Shown piece by piece: positions 11,121-20,399 of a stretch of 60,000 nucleotides of DNA. A program made the position numbers and the translations under genes. The stretch is from Mesostigma viride (Eukaryota > Streptophyta > Mesostigmatophyceae > Mesostigmatales > Mesostigmataceae), in NCBI GenBank assembly GCA_009746045.1, contig RPFO01000313.1, forward strand, positions 124,001-184,000. The letters are read 5' to 3'. Within the stretch, counting starts at the first letter, position 1. Each line of letters begins with the position of its first letter. The notes under the pieces were generated by a model, which was given only the letters and a program-made list of their open reading frames with translations, was not told the origin of the DNA and searched no databases.

Positions 11121-11589
11121 TTGTCATTGTTTATGTGAAGTGAGACAACTATGTTTAATGTTAATTTTAATATTATTGTTTAAATGAGACAACTTTTTAT
11201 GAAGTGAGGCCTCGCAAGCCCTTTTTTGAAATGGACACTTAGCTAATCTCTCTACTATCATGTCTTACAATTAGTAAATTAATTACCGGCAAAGCGGCGA
11301 TGGGAGCAATCTACTTGATCTTGAATGGGATTATCCTCGTATCGCTTAGTTTTAGATTAATGAGAGACAATTATGCTTTCTTTGTGAGACGCTAGGGCTT
11401 TGGTTTGGCCTTTACATTCCGCATGAGTCTCACTTAATTAGGTTAATTAATTAATTAATAGAGAATTGTTAGTCTAGAGTTCTAATGATTGCATGTCTAA
11501 CTTCCTAAATACGTTAAAGATATAGATAAATAATGTTTATTAGTAAAAATGTAAGAAAATACCTCTAAACTAGCTGATTTGTTGGCTAA
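11121..11589. other. No gene seen; AT-rich spacer
   Basis: AT-rich sequence with repeats of TGAGACAACT (also at 10931) and a short TTAATTAATTAATTAAT run near 11440. No coding frame is supported. Confidence 0.5.
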
Positions 11590-13041
11590 AATATTTAAAT
11601 AATATTTAAATATATTTATCCGCGACAAAAATTTCAGGGGAAGTATTTAAATATATTTTAATAATATAATTACTTACAGCAGAGTGAAATCACTCAAACC
11701 AAAGCAAACGCCCAGCTATAAACCTCTATACAGAGCCATGTAAAATCTCTATACTACGATAAGACCAATGGAAACTCCTAACGGGAGGAACCTAATAGCC
11801 CTGCTGCACCGCAAAATCAGCCCGCGTACGGCGGAGCATGATGTCAGCCATGGCCCGAGTCAGCGCCACCGACAAGCGCTGACGCCAATATGACGTCCAG
11901 GTCCGCGCCGACCATGGGGCCCGCTGGCCCTCCAGGTCCAGCCGGTCCTCCCGGAGCCGGCAACACTCCTTGAAGAAGGCGGAGGTCAGGGGCCCCATGG
12001 CCCCAAACTCCTCCAGGACAAAGGGCACCACACGATGGTGCCCGACGTCGCCGTAGGCCAGGAGCTTGGCCCGCTCCGCCCGGTCCGCCGTGTAACCTGC
12101 CGTGAGGGAGGCCCCAGCCACGTGGCTAAGAGCCAAGGGCCGCGCCACCGAAACGTCAATAAGCAGATGCCGGCCACCCCCCTCAAAGTCCAGCACCACG
12201 ATGTCAGGCCGGTGGTTGGGGGAATAGAAGGCAGCGCCATCCGCATCCTCGGTCCGGATGTTCGCGTGGGGGAAAACCGACCGAACCATGGCGAGCACCA
12301 CCGTCAGGAGGACAGTGTGCAAATACAAATACCAATTCTGATTCTGTTGGCCCCCCATGCAGGCAAGGTAGTGAGTCCCCGCGGGATCCAGCGGCTGCCC
12401 ACAGCTACCACAAGGCCGCCCGGCCGGAACAAGAGGCTGCGGGGCAAATAGCTGGTGCCGGAGCGCCACCGAGTAGTGGCTGGGAGCCAAGGCGAAGGGG
12501 GGGGCCATGGGAAGAGCACGAAGGTACGCCGAGCCCACACTCCGCAAGGAAAGCGAGAACAGCCACGCACGTCCCTGGGCGTTGAGGTCCGCGAAAAGAG
12601 CCATCCAATCAGCCGTGTGCAGAATACCCGCGTAGGTTTTCTGGTGTTTATCGATGACGCGAGCAGGGACTGCGGCGGGAGATTGAACAGAGGCGACCGA
12701 GGGAGTGCCGCGAGGGAGGTGGCGCTGTACCGCCTGTCAGAGCGGCACGGACGGGAGAACAGGCCTGCTGGATCTCAGCATAGGCCTGAGTCCTGGATGG
12801 CGGTGACGAAGGGCAAAGGGCTGCTGGGGTCCAGGAGGTCATATATTTATCGTGGTCCTATTTTTGCGCCCAAGTATTTAAATATATTTAGAGGCTTCCC
12901 GCTTTTTGCTGGAAATATTTAAATACATTTGAAACCCGCGCCGACTCTCGAGGAAATATTTAAATAGTATTTGAAAGGATCTTGCTCCCTTCGGAAAATA
13001 TTTAAATACTCTTTAAATAATATTTATCCGGCCTGTGAACT
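11590..13041. repeat. Second ATATTTAAATA array, split by LINE copy B
   Basis: AT-rich arrays at 11590-11658 and 12841-13041 flank LINE copy B. The outer right edge reads ATTTATCCGGCCTGTGAA, the reverse complement of the start of the array at 5843, so the two arrays are one family in opposite orientation. Confidence 0.7.
11659..12840 (-). mobile_element. LINE copy B, 5'-truncated
   Basis: Same LINE as copies A and C, minus strand. Homology to copy C stops at 12840, immediately followed by ATATATTT, which also occurs at 11651-11658 next to the 3' end: a probable 8-bp target duplication. Coding sequence covers the zinc knuckle and endonuclease region (12604-11792, 270 codons intact). Upstream it shares the 4-nt CTCA insertion of copy A and has another 4-nt insertion near 12735. 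It is therefore a dead, shorter relative of A. Confidence 0.8.
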
Positions 13042-13220
13042 TGACCTTGGTCAAAAATGGAAGATTGGGGTCGAAATCGGTCGGAATCCAATACATTTTG
13101 GGCAAAAAAATAATTAATTCGCCAAAATGTACCTTTCTGCTACCGTAGACCGGTTTCTCGCCAATTGCGTCAAGTGTAGGTACATACACTTCACGTTGTT
13201 GTCGCAGCACTGTTGTCATT

Positions 13221-13385
13221 TGATTTGGTCGTTTTGATTTGAGTTTTTGTAAACAACAGACACTGTTCCGAACAGACGATGCGCAAGGCTGGGCGCGGCG
13301 CAGCGTGCGCAAGGCTGGCGTGCGCAAGGCTGGGGAGTGCGCAAGGCTGGGAGTGCGCAAGGCTGGGCGCGGCGCGACTTGACAG
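13221..13385. repeat. 12-bp GCGCAAGGCTGG minisatellite plus flank
   Basis: Five to six copies of GCGCAAGGCTGG-like units, with a unique flank (TTGTAAACAACAGACACTGTTCCGAACAG region) on the left. The same flank and minisatellite appear inverted at 38935-39100. Confidence 0.75.
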
Positions 13386-13577
13386 CTACCCACTGGTGCG
13401 GCGTAAAACTCCAACCGACGTAAAAGTGTGGCTTGCAAAAGGCGCCAAATTTTGAGCAAGCAGGACTTGGGTCAAATTCGCCGATGCGACCTCTGGTGAT
13501 CATGGCCGCAACTAGTCGACTGCAATCCTCGTGAAGAACGTCGCGGCTTGCGATTTCATTTCATAGGCACTATCATC

Positions 13578-14117
13578 ATGGCTAGGGCCGTGATTCTAGC
13601 CGTTATTTATTTAGGACTCATGTTAACGGCATGCAGGGCCTTGTCATATGTGAACATTACAAGCGATGAATGGGTACGTTTTCCCCTTTTGTTATACTTT
13701 GATAATTTACGTTCTAGGTATTGTTCTACGTTCTAGGTGTTGTCTAGATATTGTTTACAACTTGGAAAACGCTGCCATAAATCTGCTTATCACGCTCTTG
13801 GTTAAAAAAAAAAATCAATTGAGCAAGATATCTGCAGCTTCGGTTGGCGCACCTCATGCGTGCAGGATATTGACAGCGGCGCCAAGCCGGACACGATTAT
13901 GACGCTCTGTATGCGCATAACGCCAGCCATGGCTGCCAAGTGCGTGTTGGAAAGCAGCCCACACGCTACTCTTCATTGCAACGTGGCTACGATTGAAGTT
14001 TATGTCGAAGGGGGTACCATCCTGGCGGCGTATCAGGTATTATGTGAGCGTTTGTCAGCTAGCCATATGACGTGTAGCCTGGCCTGCCAAAAAATTCACT
14101 GTAGGGCCTGGGTTTGA
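13578..14117 (+). CDS. Small putative secreted protein, two exons
   Basis: Exon 1 (13578-13673) starts at ATG 13578 and encodes MARAVILAVIYLGLMLTA, a typical signal peptide, ending in TGG before GTACGT. Exon 2 (13866-14117) follows a CAG acceptor in the same phase and ends at TGA, giving 115 residues. The mature part has several cysteines (TLCMRIT, AAKCVLE, LHCNV, TCSLACQK, HCRAW), fitting a small disulphide-bonded extracellular protein. A further intron could start at GTATTA (14037), which would change the C-terminus. No family recognised. LINE copy C lies 0.7 kb downstream. Confidence 0.45.
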
Positions 14118-14805
14118 GGACTAGGATTTCTTTTATTTCATGGACTGTCATACGTACACACTTGTAAAGCATTACAAATGACGCTTGGCAGGGCACGCTC
14201 GGTAAAATAAATTGTCATTCCGACATCATGTTAGCGACAGCCCTGCCCAGCGTAATTTGTAAGGCTTTACAACTTGTACTGTACCCTGCTGAGGCCCTTG
14301 GACAGTTTTGATGAGCGGAAAGCTCAAGGCCATGGTTTAAAACAGAAAAGGGACCTCGAGCGCAATGCAGGCTTCGTGTATGTGCAGGCTTCGTGTAGTG
14401 AATGTATAGAATACTGAACACAAGAGTGGAAGGTAAGGTGCAGTCATGCGTGCGTGCATGAAGGTACAATATCCCTGGGTCCTTGCCCCTTGGCCCTTAA
14501 CCCGGTATTTGTTGTCTGGTAGAGTATGCCATGTGATCTTTACCGGGTAAACTCAGCATGGCTTCTTCAATGCCTAGCGGGGCTATACAACTGAAAGTGG
14601 TAAAATTGTTTATGTGCTTGCTGTACGGGGTCTTTGCCACCTGCATTGTGGTGACTGCGCGTCCTTAATACTGTTTGGCATTTAATAAATAAATATTGAT
14701 AGCACATGACTGCATCACGTGAGCGGAATCCTCCTCATGACAAAATGATGAATGAGACCATAATGGTAGTTGAGATAAGGCTAAATGCCTGAGCTTGGTA
14801 GGCAT
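14118..14805. other. No gene seen; 3' flank of the small gene
   Basis: Moderately AT-rich with no supported coding sequence. AATAAATAAATA near 14682 could serve as a polyadenylation signal. A GCATGACTGCATCACGTG-like motif near 14700 recurs elsewhere in the window. Confidence 0.4.
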
Positions 14806-14816
14806 GTCATATGTAT

Positions 14817-16514
14817 TAAAAATATAATTACTTACAGCAGAGTGAAATCACTCAAACCAAAGCAAACGCCCAGCTATGAACCTATATACAGAGCCATGTC
14901 AAAGCTCTATACTACGATAAGACCAATGGAAACGCCTAACGGGAGGAACCTAATAGCCCTGCTGCACCGCAAAATCAGCCCGCGTACGGCGGAGCATGAT
15001 GTCAGCCATGGCCCGAGTCAGCGCCACCGACAAGCGCTGACGCCAATATGACGTCCAGGTCCGCGCCGACCATGGGGCCCGCTGGCCCTCCAGGTCCAGC
15101 CGGTCCTCCCGGAGCCGGCAACACTCCTTGAAGAAGGCGGAGGTCAGGGGCCCCATGGCCCCAAACTCCTCCAGGACAAAGGGCACCACACGATGGTGCC
15201 CGACGTCGCCGTAGGCCAGGAGCTTGGCCCGCTCCGCCCGGTCCGCCGTGTAACCTGCCGTGAGGGAGGCCCCAGCCACGTGGCTAAGAGCCAAGGGCCG
15301 CGCCACCGAAACGTCAATAAGCAGATGCCGGCCACCCCCCTCAAAGTCCAGCACCACGATGTCAGGCCGGTGGTTGGGGGAATAGAAGGCAGCGCCATCC
15401 GCATCCTCGGACCGGATGTTCGCGTGGGGGAAAACCGACCGGATCATGGCGAGCACCACCGTCAGGAGGACAGTGTGCAAATACAAATACCAATTCTGAT
15501 TCTGTTGGCCCCCCATGCAGGCAAGGTAGTGAGTCCCCGTGGGATCCAGCGGCTGCCCACAGCTACCACAAGGCCGCCCGGCCGGAACAAGAGGCTGCGG
15601 GGCAAATAGCTGGTGCCGGAGCGCCACCGAGTAGTGGCTGGGAGCCAAGGCGAATGGGGGGGCCATGGGAAGAGCACGAAGGTACGCCGAGCCCACACTC
15701 CGCAAGGAAAGCGAGAACAGCCACGCACGTCCCTGGGCGTTGAGGTCCGCGAAAAGAGCAATCCAATCAGCCGTGTGCAGAATACCCGCGTAGGTTTTCT
15801 GGTGTTTATCGATGACGCGAGCAGGGAATGCGGCGGGAGATTGAACGGAGGCGACGGAGGGAGTGCCGCGAGGGAGGTGGCGCTGTACCGCCTGAGCGGC
15901 ACGGACGGGAGAACAGGCCTGCTGGATCTCAGCATAGGCCTCCTGGATGGCGGTGACGAAGGGCAAAGGGCTGCTGGGGTCCAGGAGGTCAGGCGCTGCT
16001 GTTGCCAAAAGGGGCAGGAGCCGGCAGCTTTCCGCCCACGACTGAGCGACGGAGCCCAAAAATGCTGCTGGGGCCAGCCGGGCGGCACGAGTCAGACCGC
16101 AGCCACCCATCCGTGCAGGCAGGGAGGCAATGCGAATAGCATGTGGCGGGAGGTCGGGGCCCGGGACCAGCTGCGCCAAGGCCGACTGGATGCGTTCGTC
16201 GTGGCCCTCGGCGGCCAGCCGGACCTGAGCCGGAAGAGCGCCCCGGAGCCAGTGAACGACGCGAGGGTGAGCGCAAAACCACAGAAGCAGACCCTTGGTC
16301 TGCGAATCATGAAGGCGCGCAATCAAGGGCAGTACCTCAGTGCGTGCCTCGAGGGCGGCCCGCAGAGCATCGATGACAAACGCGGGGTCGCCAACCGGAA
16401 TGCCGAGGACATCCAACCCATGGAGGCGCTCGTCCCGGCCCAAGAGCTGGGGCGGAAAGCCGGAGCAATCACCTTGGGGCGAGTACACCGCGCACTTGGC
16501 AAGGGTCAACTGGA
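14817..16514 (-). mobile_element. LINE copy C, 5'-truncated, 11-bp target duplication
   Basis: GTCATATGTAT occurs at 14806-14816 and 16515-16525, directly outside the element, a clear target-site duplication from target-primed reverse transcription. The 3' end (left) reads as an AT-rich tail after CTGTAAGTAATT. It is the longest and most intact of the three copies; the 5' break falls just after the reverse transcriptase palm. Confidence 0.9.
14950..16509 (-). CDS. LINE polyprotein C-terminal part (RT thumb, CCHC, restriction-like endonuclease), intact frame
   Basis: One frame of 519 codons. The start (KCAVYSPQG..GLDVLGIPVGD) matches the end of LINE reverse transcriptases; then come a helical region, the zinc knuckle CGSCGQ..THYLAC, and the endonuclease core HRPDIVVLDFEGG..LLIDVSV with conserved residues. 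In an intact LINE this domain nicks target DNA. Here the palm with the FADD-type motif has been lost by 5' truncation, so the copy cannot retrotranspose itself. Copy C lacks the 4-nt insertions of copies A and B and so is closest to the active sequence. Confidence 0.8.
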   Translation of the reverse strand: MTLAKCAVYSPQGDCSGFPPQLLGRDERLHGLDVLGIPVGDPAFVIDALRAALEARTEVLPLIARLHDSQTKGLLLWFCAHPRVVHWLRGALPAQVRLAAEGHDERIQSALAQLVPGPDLPPHAIRIASLPARMGGCGLTRAARLAPAAFLGSVAQSWAESCRLLPLLATAAPDLLDPSSPLPFVTAIQEAYAEIQQACSPVRAAQAVQRHLPRGTPSVASVQSPAAFPARVIDKHQKTYAGILHTADWIALFADLNAQGRAWLFSLSLRSVGSAYLRALPMAPPFALAPSHYSVALRHQLFAPQPLVPAGRPCGSCGQPLDPTGTHYLACMGGQQNQNWYLYLHTVLLTVVLAMIRSVFPHANIRSEDADGAAFYSPNHRPDIVVLDFEGGGRHLLIDVSVARPLALSHVAGASLTAGYTADRAERAKLLAYGDVGHHRVVPFVLEEFGAMGPLTSAFFKECCRLREDRLDLEGQRAPWSARTWTSYWRQRLSVALTRAMADIMLRRTRADFAVQQGY

Positions 16515-16525
16515 GTCATATGTAT

Positions 16526-17353
16526 GTAACATAATCATGCCTCATGTAATCAGCAATATATTATTTAAGGCTTATGTTTGTTTCAATGTTGGTAGGCACT
16601 TCAAGGAGATAGGTTTAACATGCATATATTCTGCATTGCACTGGTATCAAAGAAATATTGCCTGTGCCATTCTTAGGCATTGGGCTTGTCGAGTGTTGAA
16701 CTTTTGCGCGGTGGCGCTAAACTTGCGCTATTTTAATAGGAGTTATCACATGAAAAAATAGGACGCACTGTTATTCTGTGGTTATCTCTCTTTAATAAGA
16801 AAATATTTCCCATAACACGAAGGTTGTTGTATGCAACATAAAAATTTATTGATTCCCATTTTGCTCAACTAGAGGGGCTTGGGATTATTATACATTTCCA
16901 TGGATCTCTTATTGGTTTGTTTGTTGACTCACACCTTGTGTTATTATATTTCCGCCTAAATAAGACGTACAAAAGACGAGAGCAATAGCTCTGACAAGCC
17001 ATCAAAACTTTTTCTATCATTTTTCCCCCCTGAAATTCCCGTCCATGCAACCCATGCAATACGACATTACTCCAATACTCTGCATTATAGGTTTACTGAT
17101 TTCTTTTACTATGACAACCCACAAATTGCTTAACTTTCTGGTACTAAATTTTTCTTCTATTGTTTGTCTCCCCCCTCCCGCCCCTCCCCTCTGCTCCCCC
17201 CCGGCATCCTCCCTGTAATGAACCATAAAAAAGGTCGTCGGAACCGGCCAATGGGGTGGAGAGACGTTAATTGAAGCTTCAGGGGCATCACAGGTGTTCG
17301 CTCAGTTATGGGAGATTACTCGGGACACTGCCTTGCATTATGGCGCATGGGTT
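16526..17353. other. No gene seen; AT-rich, possibly intronic
   Basis: AT-rich with a polypyrimidine stretch (CTCCCCCCTCCCG near 17168). The right end (about 17275-17358) becomes protein-like, with an open frame reading FAQLWEITRDTALHYGAWVG into the copia insertion, so part may be intron. Confidence 0.4.
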
Positions 17354-17358
17354 GGGCC

Positions 17359-17703
17359 AGTTAAAGCCCGACCGGCTCAGCTATGGCGGTCGGTCACGTT
17401 GAGCTTGGGATAAGGTGAACACAGAGAACTGCTGTCGGAGCTGGCCAACCACTGGTTTATGTCTTAGCCAGCAAACCCTATCCGGTTAGCCGTAACCGTG
17501 GGACAAGCTAGCTGTCCGTACCGACCCGGATAAGGCCCCGGACTGGGGCCTAGGTGGCGCCGGCCCTAGGCGCCGCCCTTAGACCGGTCGACCGCATCGG
17601 ACCGCCGGATTATAGCCGGCGGCTTAGCGGACGCTAGCGGAAGGCGTGCGGACGGACATGGGGAACTTAGAGCCAGATCCTAGGGCTCTAGAGTTACTCA
17701 ACT
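17359..17703 (-). repeat. 3' LTR of the copia-like element
   Basis: 345 bp, AGTT..AACT termini, indistinguishable by eye from the other LTR. It contains three strong hairpin-forming inverted repeats: GGCCCCGGACTGGGGCC, a GGCGCCGGCCCTAGGCGCC block, and CCGCCGG..CCGGCGG. Confidence 0.9.
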
Positions 17704-18080
17704 CCGACATACTCTTTTGTTCTTTGATTAATTATCAAAATAATTACATCAAATGCAGACCATACAAAACCCTCTAAGGTAGGGAACTCAAGGGGGCCTC
17801 AAGGCCGTCAAAATCACCACGGTATCGACCCGCGCCCTTGTGATCACACATGAATAGTGATGTAATAAGTATCGAGAAAAAAACAACTATGCCACCAGAC
17901 AAAAGGTGACCCATTTATTAGGACCAGTGACCCGCCGACGGGCCCAAGGCACCGTCCAACGTGGCTAGGGTATGGTCAGGACAAGCAAAAAAACTACCAC
18001 CATGATATTCGTGAATGCTAGCAACACAGGGTGAGTTATGGCTGTATTCATAAAGCGCCCGAGCCGTAACCCTGTGTGGC

Positions 18081-20399
18081 TCACGGGTGTTGCATCGTCA
18101 TGCGCTTGCGCAACACTGCGTACTGCGGGGCAGCCTCCCGCGCCTCCTTGGTGAGTGCATCCGCGGGATTGAGTTCATCCGCGATGTGCTGGAGACGCGT
18201 GACGCAGGAGGCCGCCTCAGCGAGTACGAGGTAATCAACGTCCTGTGACCGCGCATAGGGATTGTCAAGGAAGGCCAAACAACTTTGTGAGTCAGTGTGC
18301 ACCGTGCTAGTCCAGTGAAGAGTGAACCCACACGAGCCAAATACCCAACCCAGCAAGTACCGCAGCCACATGCCATGTGAGATAGCTGAAACAATGCCCC
18401 GGCATTCAGCCGTGTTGGGGCTAGTGGCAATGCGGCTGTGCAAGCGCGAGTACCAATCTAACAACATGCCAGGCTGTCCCTCATTGCTAATAAAGAACAG
18501 TGCCCCCATGCGGGCCCGCACTTGGCTGACTGTGCGCGTCTCTAGATTAGCATCCGTCACTATCTCGAGGTGCACCGGCTGTGAGCAATCGAGCCCACGA
18601 AGCACAATGCCGGGCGTCATGGCCAGCTGCCGCCGAACATGAATGGACCCTAGTCCTTCCAGCACATCATCGGGCAGGCGAGCGAGCACTGCCAAATCAG
18701 GTGCCACCGTGTCCGCCAACCACCCGAGCTTGCCCTTAACCGAGGGCCCATGGGTTGCCAACAGCGGGGACGGGAGGTCGGCCAGCAGGTCAACCACATA
18801 GTTGCGGCTATCCTGCATGTGCATGACCCATTCGCCAGAACGCGAATCCCGCTGCAACGTAGACTGCACGCCGCAAAACACCACGGGTTTACCCTCCTCA
18901 TGATCCACCGCCCTGCCCAGGGGAAACTTAGCCGCCACTGCAGCAAGAAACTGGGTAGCAAAGGTGCGAGGTGCCACCAGCTTGAAGTCATCGCCATGCC
19001 ACACGAAGAGGGCTGGCTCGCCAGGGACGCCGGTGGGGACCACAAAGAAGTTAGGATCCGCGCGATGGTACGTGGCCCCTAAGCTCTGCAAGACCTCCTC
19101 CGCGGAAATGCGGAAGATGATGGGAGAGCTCTGCAGCCCCTCCACCCCTGTCAACAGCTCGATATACTCGCTGCCAATGGTGCCATCCTGCCAGACCACC
19201 GGGACCTTCACCACGTAGCGGGTGCCTTGCCATGTTTGCTGCGCGACCCCAGCGTCGCTGTGGAGGAATGCCCGCTGAAAGTCACCGCACCACATCCCGT
19301 AGTCCTTGCCCGCGTTCCGCTTGCCCAAGTAGATGACCGTCAGTAGCCGATGCGAAACATGGTTGAGCCCAGGGGTATAAAGATCCTTGGCATCCAGCGG
19401 GGAGGACCCCTTCGTCTCCGTGACCACGGGCCTTACCCGGAACACCACCGAAGAGTTGGTCTCGTCCGGCTTGTAGGTGAGCACGAACTTCAACCGCAAC
19501 CGCGTGGCCCCGGCTGGCACACTCTCCAATCCTCGGTAGACCTCGCGCTCTCGCCACTGCTCCTTGGCTCGAATGAACGCGTCGCGCCACAAAGCAAACT
19601 TGAGAGGATCTTGACAGTCCAGGACAAGTTGCTCCCACGTCACAGGGCTATCCGCCGCCAGTGAGTGTGAGTGGAGGCCGAAGCTGCGCGGGTGCCAATC
19701 CTGAGGCTGAATGATGGACTGGACGAGCGGCGGTGTGGAAAACGCCGCCATCGGTAAGCGCCGCACGACGCCGGGCTGCCCGACCACCACCCCCAATGGA
19801 GCGTGGTACTCGCGAAGCGGGATGCTGCCCACCCCCGCGACTGACAGCAAGTCAGCGGACACTGAGAACCCCGGGTATGATACGAAAGGTTCGCCCAGCA
19901 AGGCCACATCCTCGTAGCCATCCACGACGTGAAACGGCGTGTCAATGCCCAACACCGGCAGCACCACCATCCCGGTAACTTGATATGCCGAAGTGCCTGC
20001 AAAGTCGGTCACCGATTTGTACGGCGACTCTAGCACTGGATACAGGGTGGCTGCCCGACGAGAGATAATAGACACGGATGCTTGCGTGTCCACAGCCACC
20101 AGCTGCCACGGTCTACACGTAGGAAACAAGGCTGACTTAACCGGCCTGACCCCCTGTGAGAGAGTTTTGACCTGAGCCACCCCTGATGCAGCTTTCGCTT
20201 TAAGCGCCTGAGCACGCCACAAGGCCGTGACCGTTGAAGCCAGGTCCCTAGGTGGGCGAGGCGCATGGGCAGGACCCTGACCCTCCGGCGAGGCCACGCT
20301 AGGCGGGCCTCCCACATTATCCGTGGCTAGCACAGGAGGTGAGTCACTACGTGCACTAGGTCCCGTCAAACCCACCCCATCCTCATCCCACCCATCCAC
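18081..20399 (-). CDS. copia-like pol: retropepsin-like, reverse transcriptase, RNase H
   Basis: 772 codons in one frame. Residues 101-185 look like an aspartic protease: VAVDTQASVSII around D104, later DVALLG. Residues 270-480 are the reverse transcriptase: KFVLTYK, FRVRPVVTE, the first catalytic Asp in GDFQRAFL (372-379), GVEGLQSSP, and WHGDDF (467-472) in place of copia YVDD. Residues 612-720 are RNase H: VTDANLE (D616), SPNTAEC (E665), HTDSQS (D703). It makes cDNA from the element RNA inside virus-like particles. The frame is intact; the join to the preceding integrase frame lies in a C-rich homopolymer near 20425. Confidence 0.88.
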   Translation of the reverse strand: MDGWDEDGVGLTGPSARSDSPPVLATDNVGGPPSVASPEGQGPAHAPRPPRDLASTVTALWRAQALKAKAASGVAQVKTLSQGVRPVKSALFPTCRPWQLVAVDTQASVSIISRRAATLYPVLESPYKSVTDFAGTSAYQVTGMVVLPVLGIDTPFHVVDGYEDVALLGEPFVSYPGFSVSADLLSVAGVGSIPLREYHAPLGVVVGQPGVVRRLPMAAFSTPPLVQSIIQPQDWHPRSFGLHSHSLAADSPVTWEQLVLDCQDPLKFALWRDAFIRAKEQWREREVYRGLESVPAGATRLRLKFVLTYKPDETNSSVVFRVRPVVTETKGSSPLDAKDLYTPGLNHVSHRLLTVIYLGKRNAGKDYGMWCGDFQRAFLHSDAGVAQQTWQGTRYVVKVPVVWQDGTIGSEYIELLTGVEGLQSSPIIFRISAEEVLQSLGATYHRADPNFFVVPTGVPGEPALFVWHGDDFKLVAPRTFATQFLAAVAAKFPLGRAVDHEEGKPVVFCGVQSTLQRDSRSGEWVMHMQDSRNYVVDLLADLPSPLLATHGPSVKGKLGWLADTVAPDLAVLARLPDDVLEGLGSIHVRRQLAMTPGIVLRGLDCSQPVHLEIVTDANLETRTVSQVRARMGALFFISNEGQPGMLLDWYSRLHSRIATSPNTAECRGIVSAISHGMWLRYLLGWVFGSCGFTLHWTSTVHTDSQSCLAFLDNPYARSQDVDYLVLAEAASCVTRLQHIADELNPADALTKEAREAAPQYAVLRKRMTMQHP

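Noticed and set aside
7776-11600. Terminal inverted repeats and 8-bp duplication for the hAT element
   Set aside because: I searched both flanks by eye and found no convincing pair, so element boundaries are not claimed.
14497-14550. TTAACCCGGTA..TACCGGGTAA as a miniature piggyBac element
   Set aside because: Only about 54 bp long, the right end lacks a full TTAA, and no other copy is seen; probably a chance hairpin.
15613-16761. 382-codon plus-strand ORF across LINE copy C
   Set aside because: It is the antisense shadow of the LINE frame, which has clear domain motifs on the minus strand and matching copies A and B.
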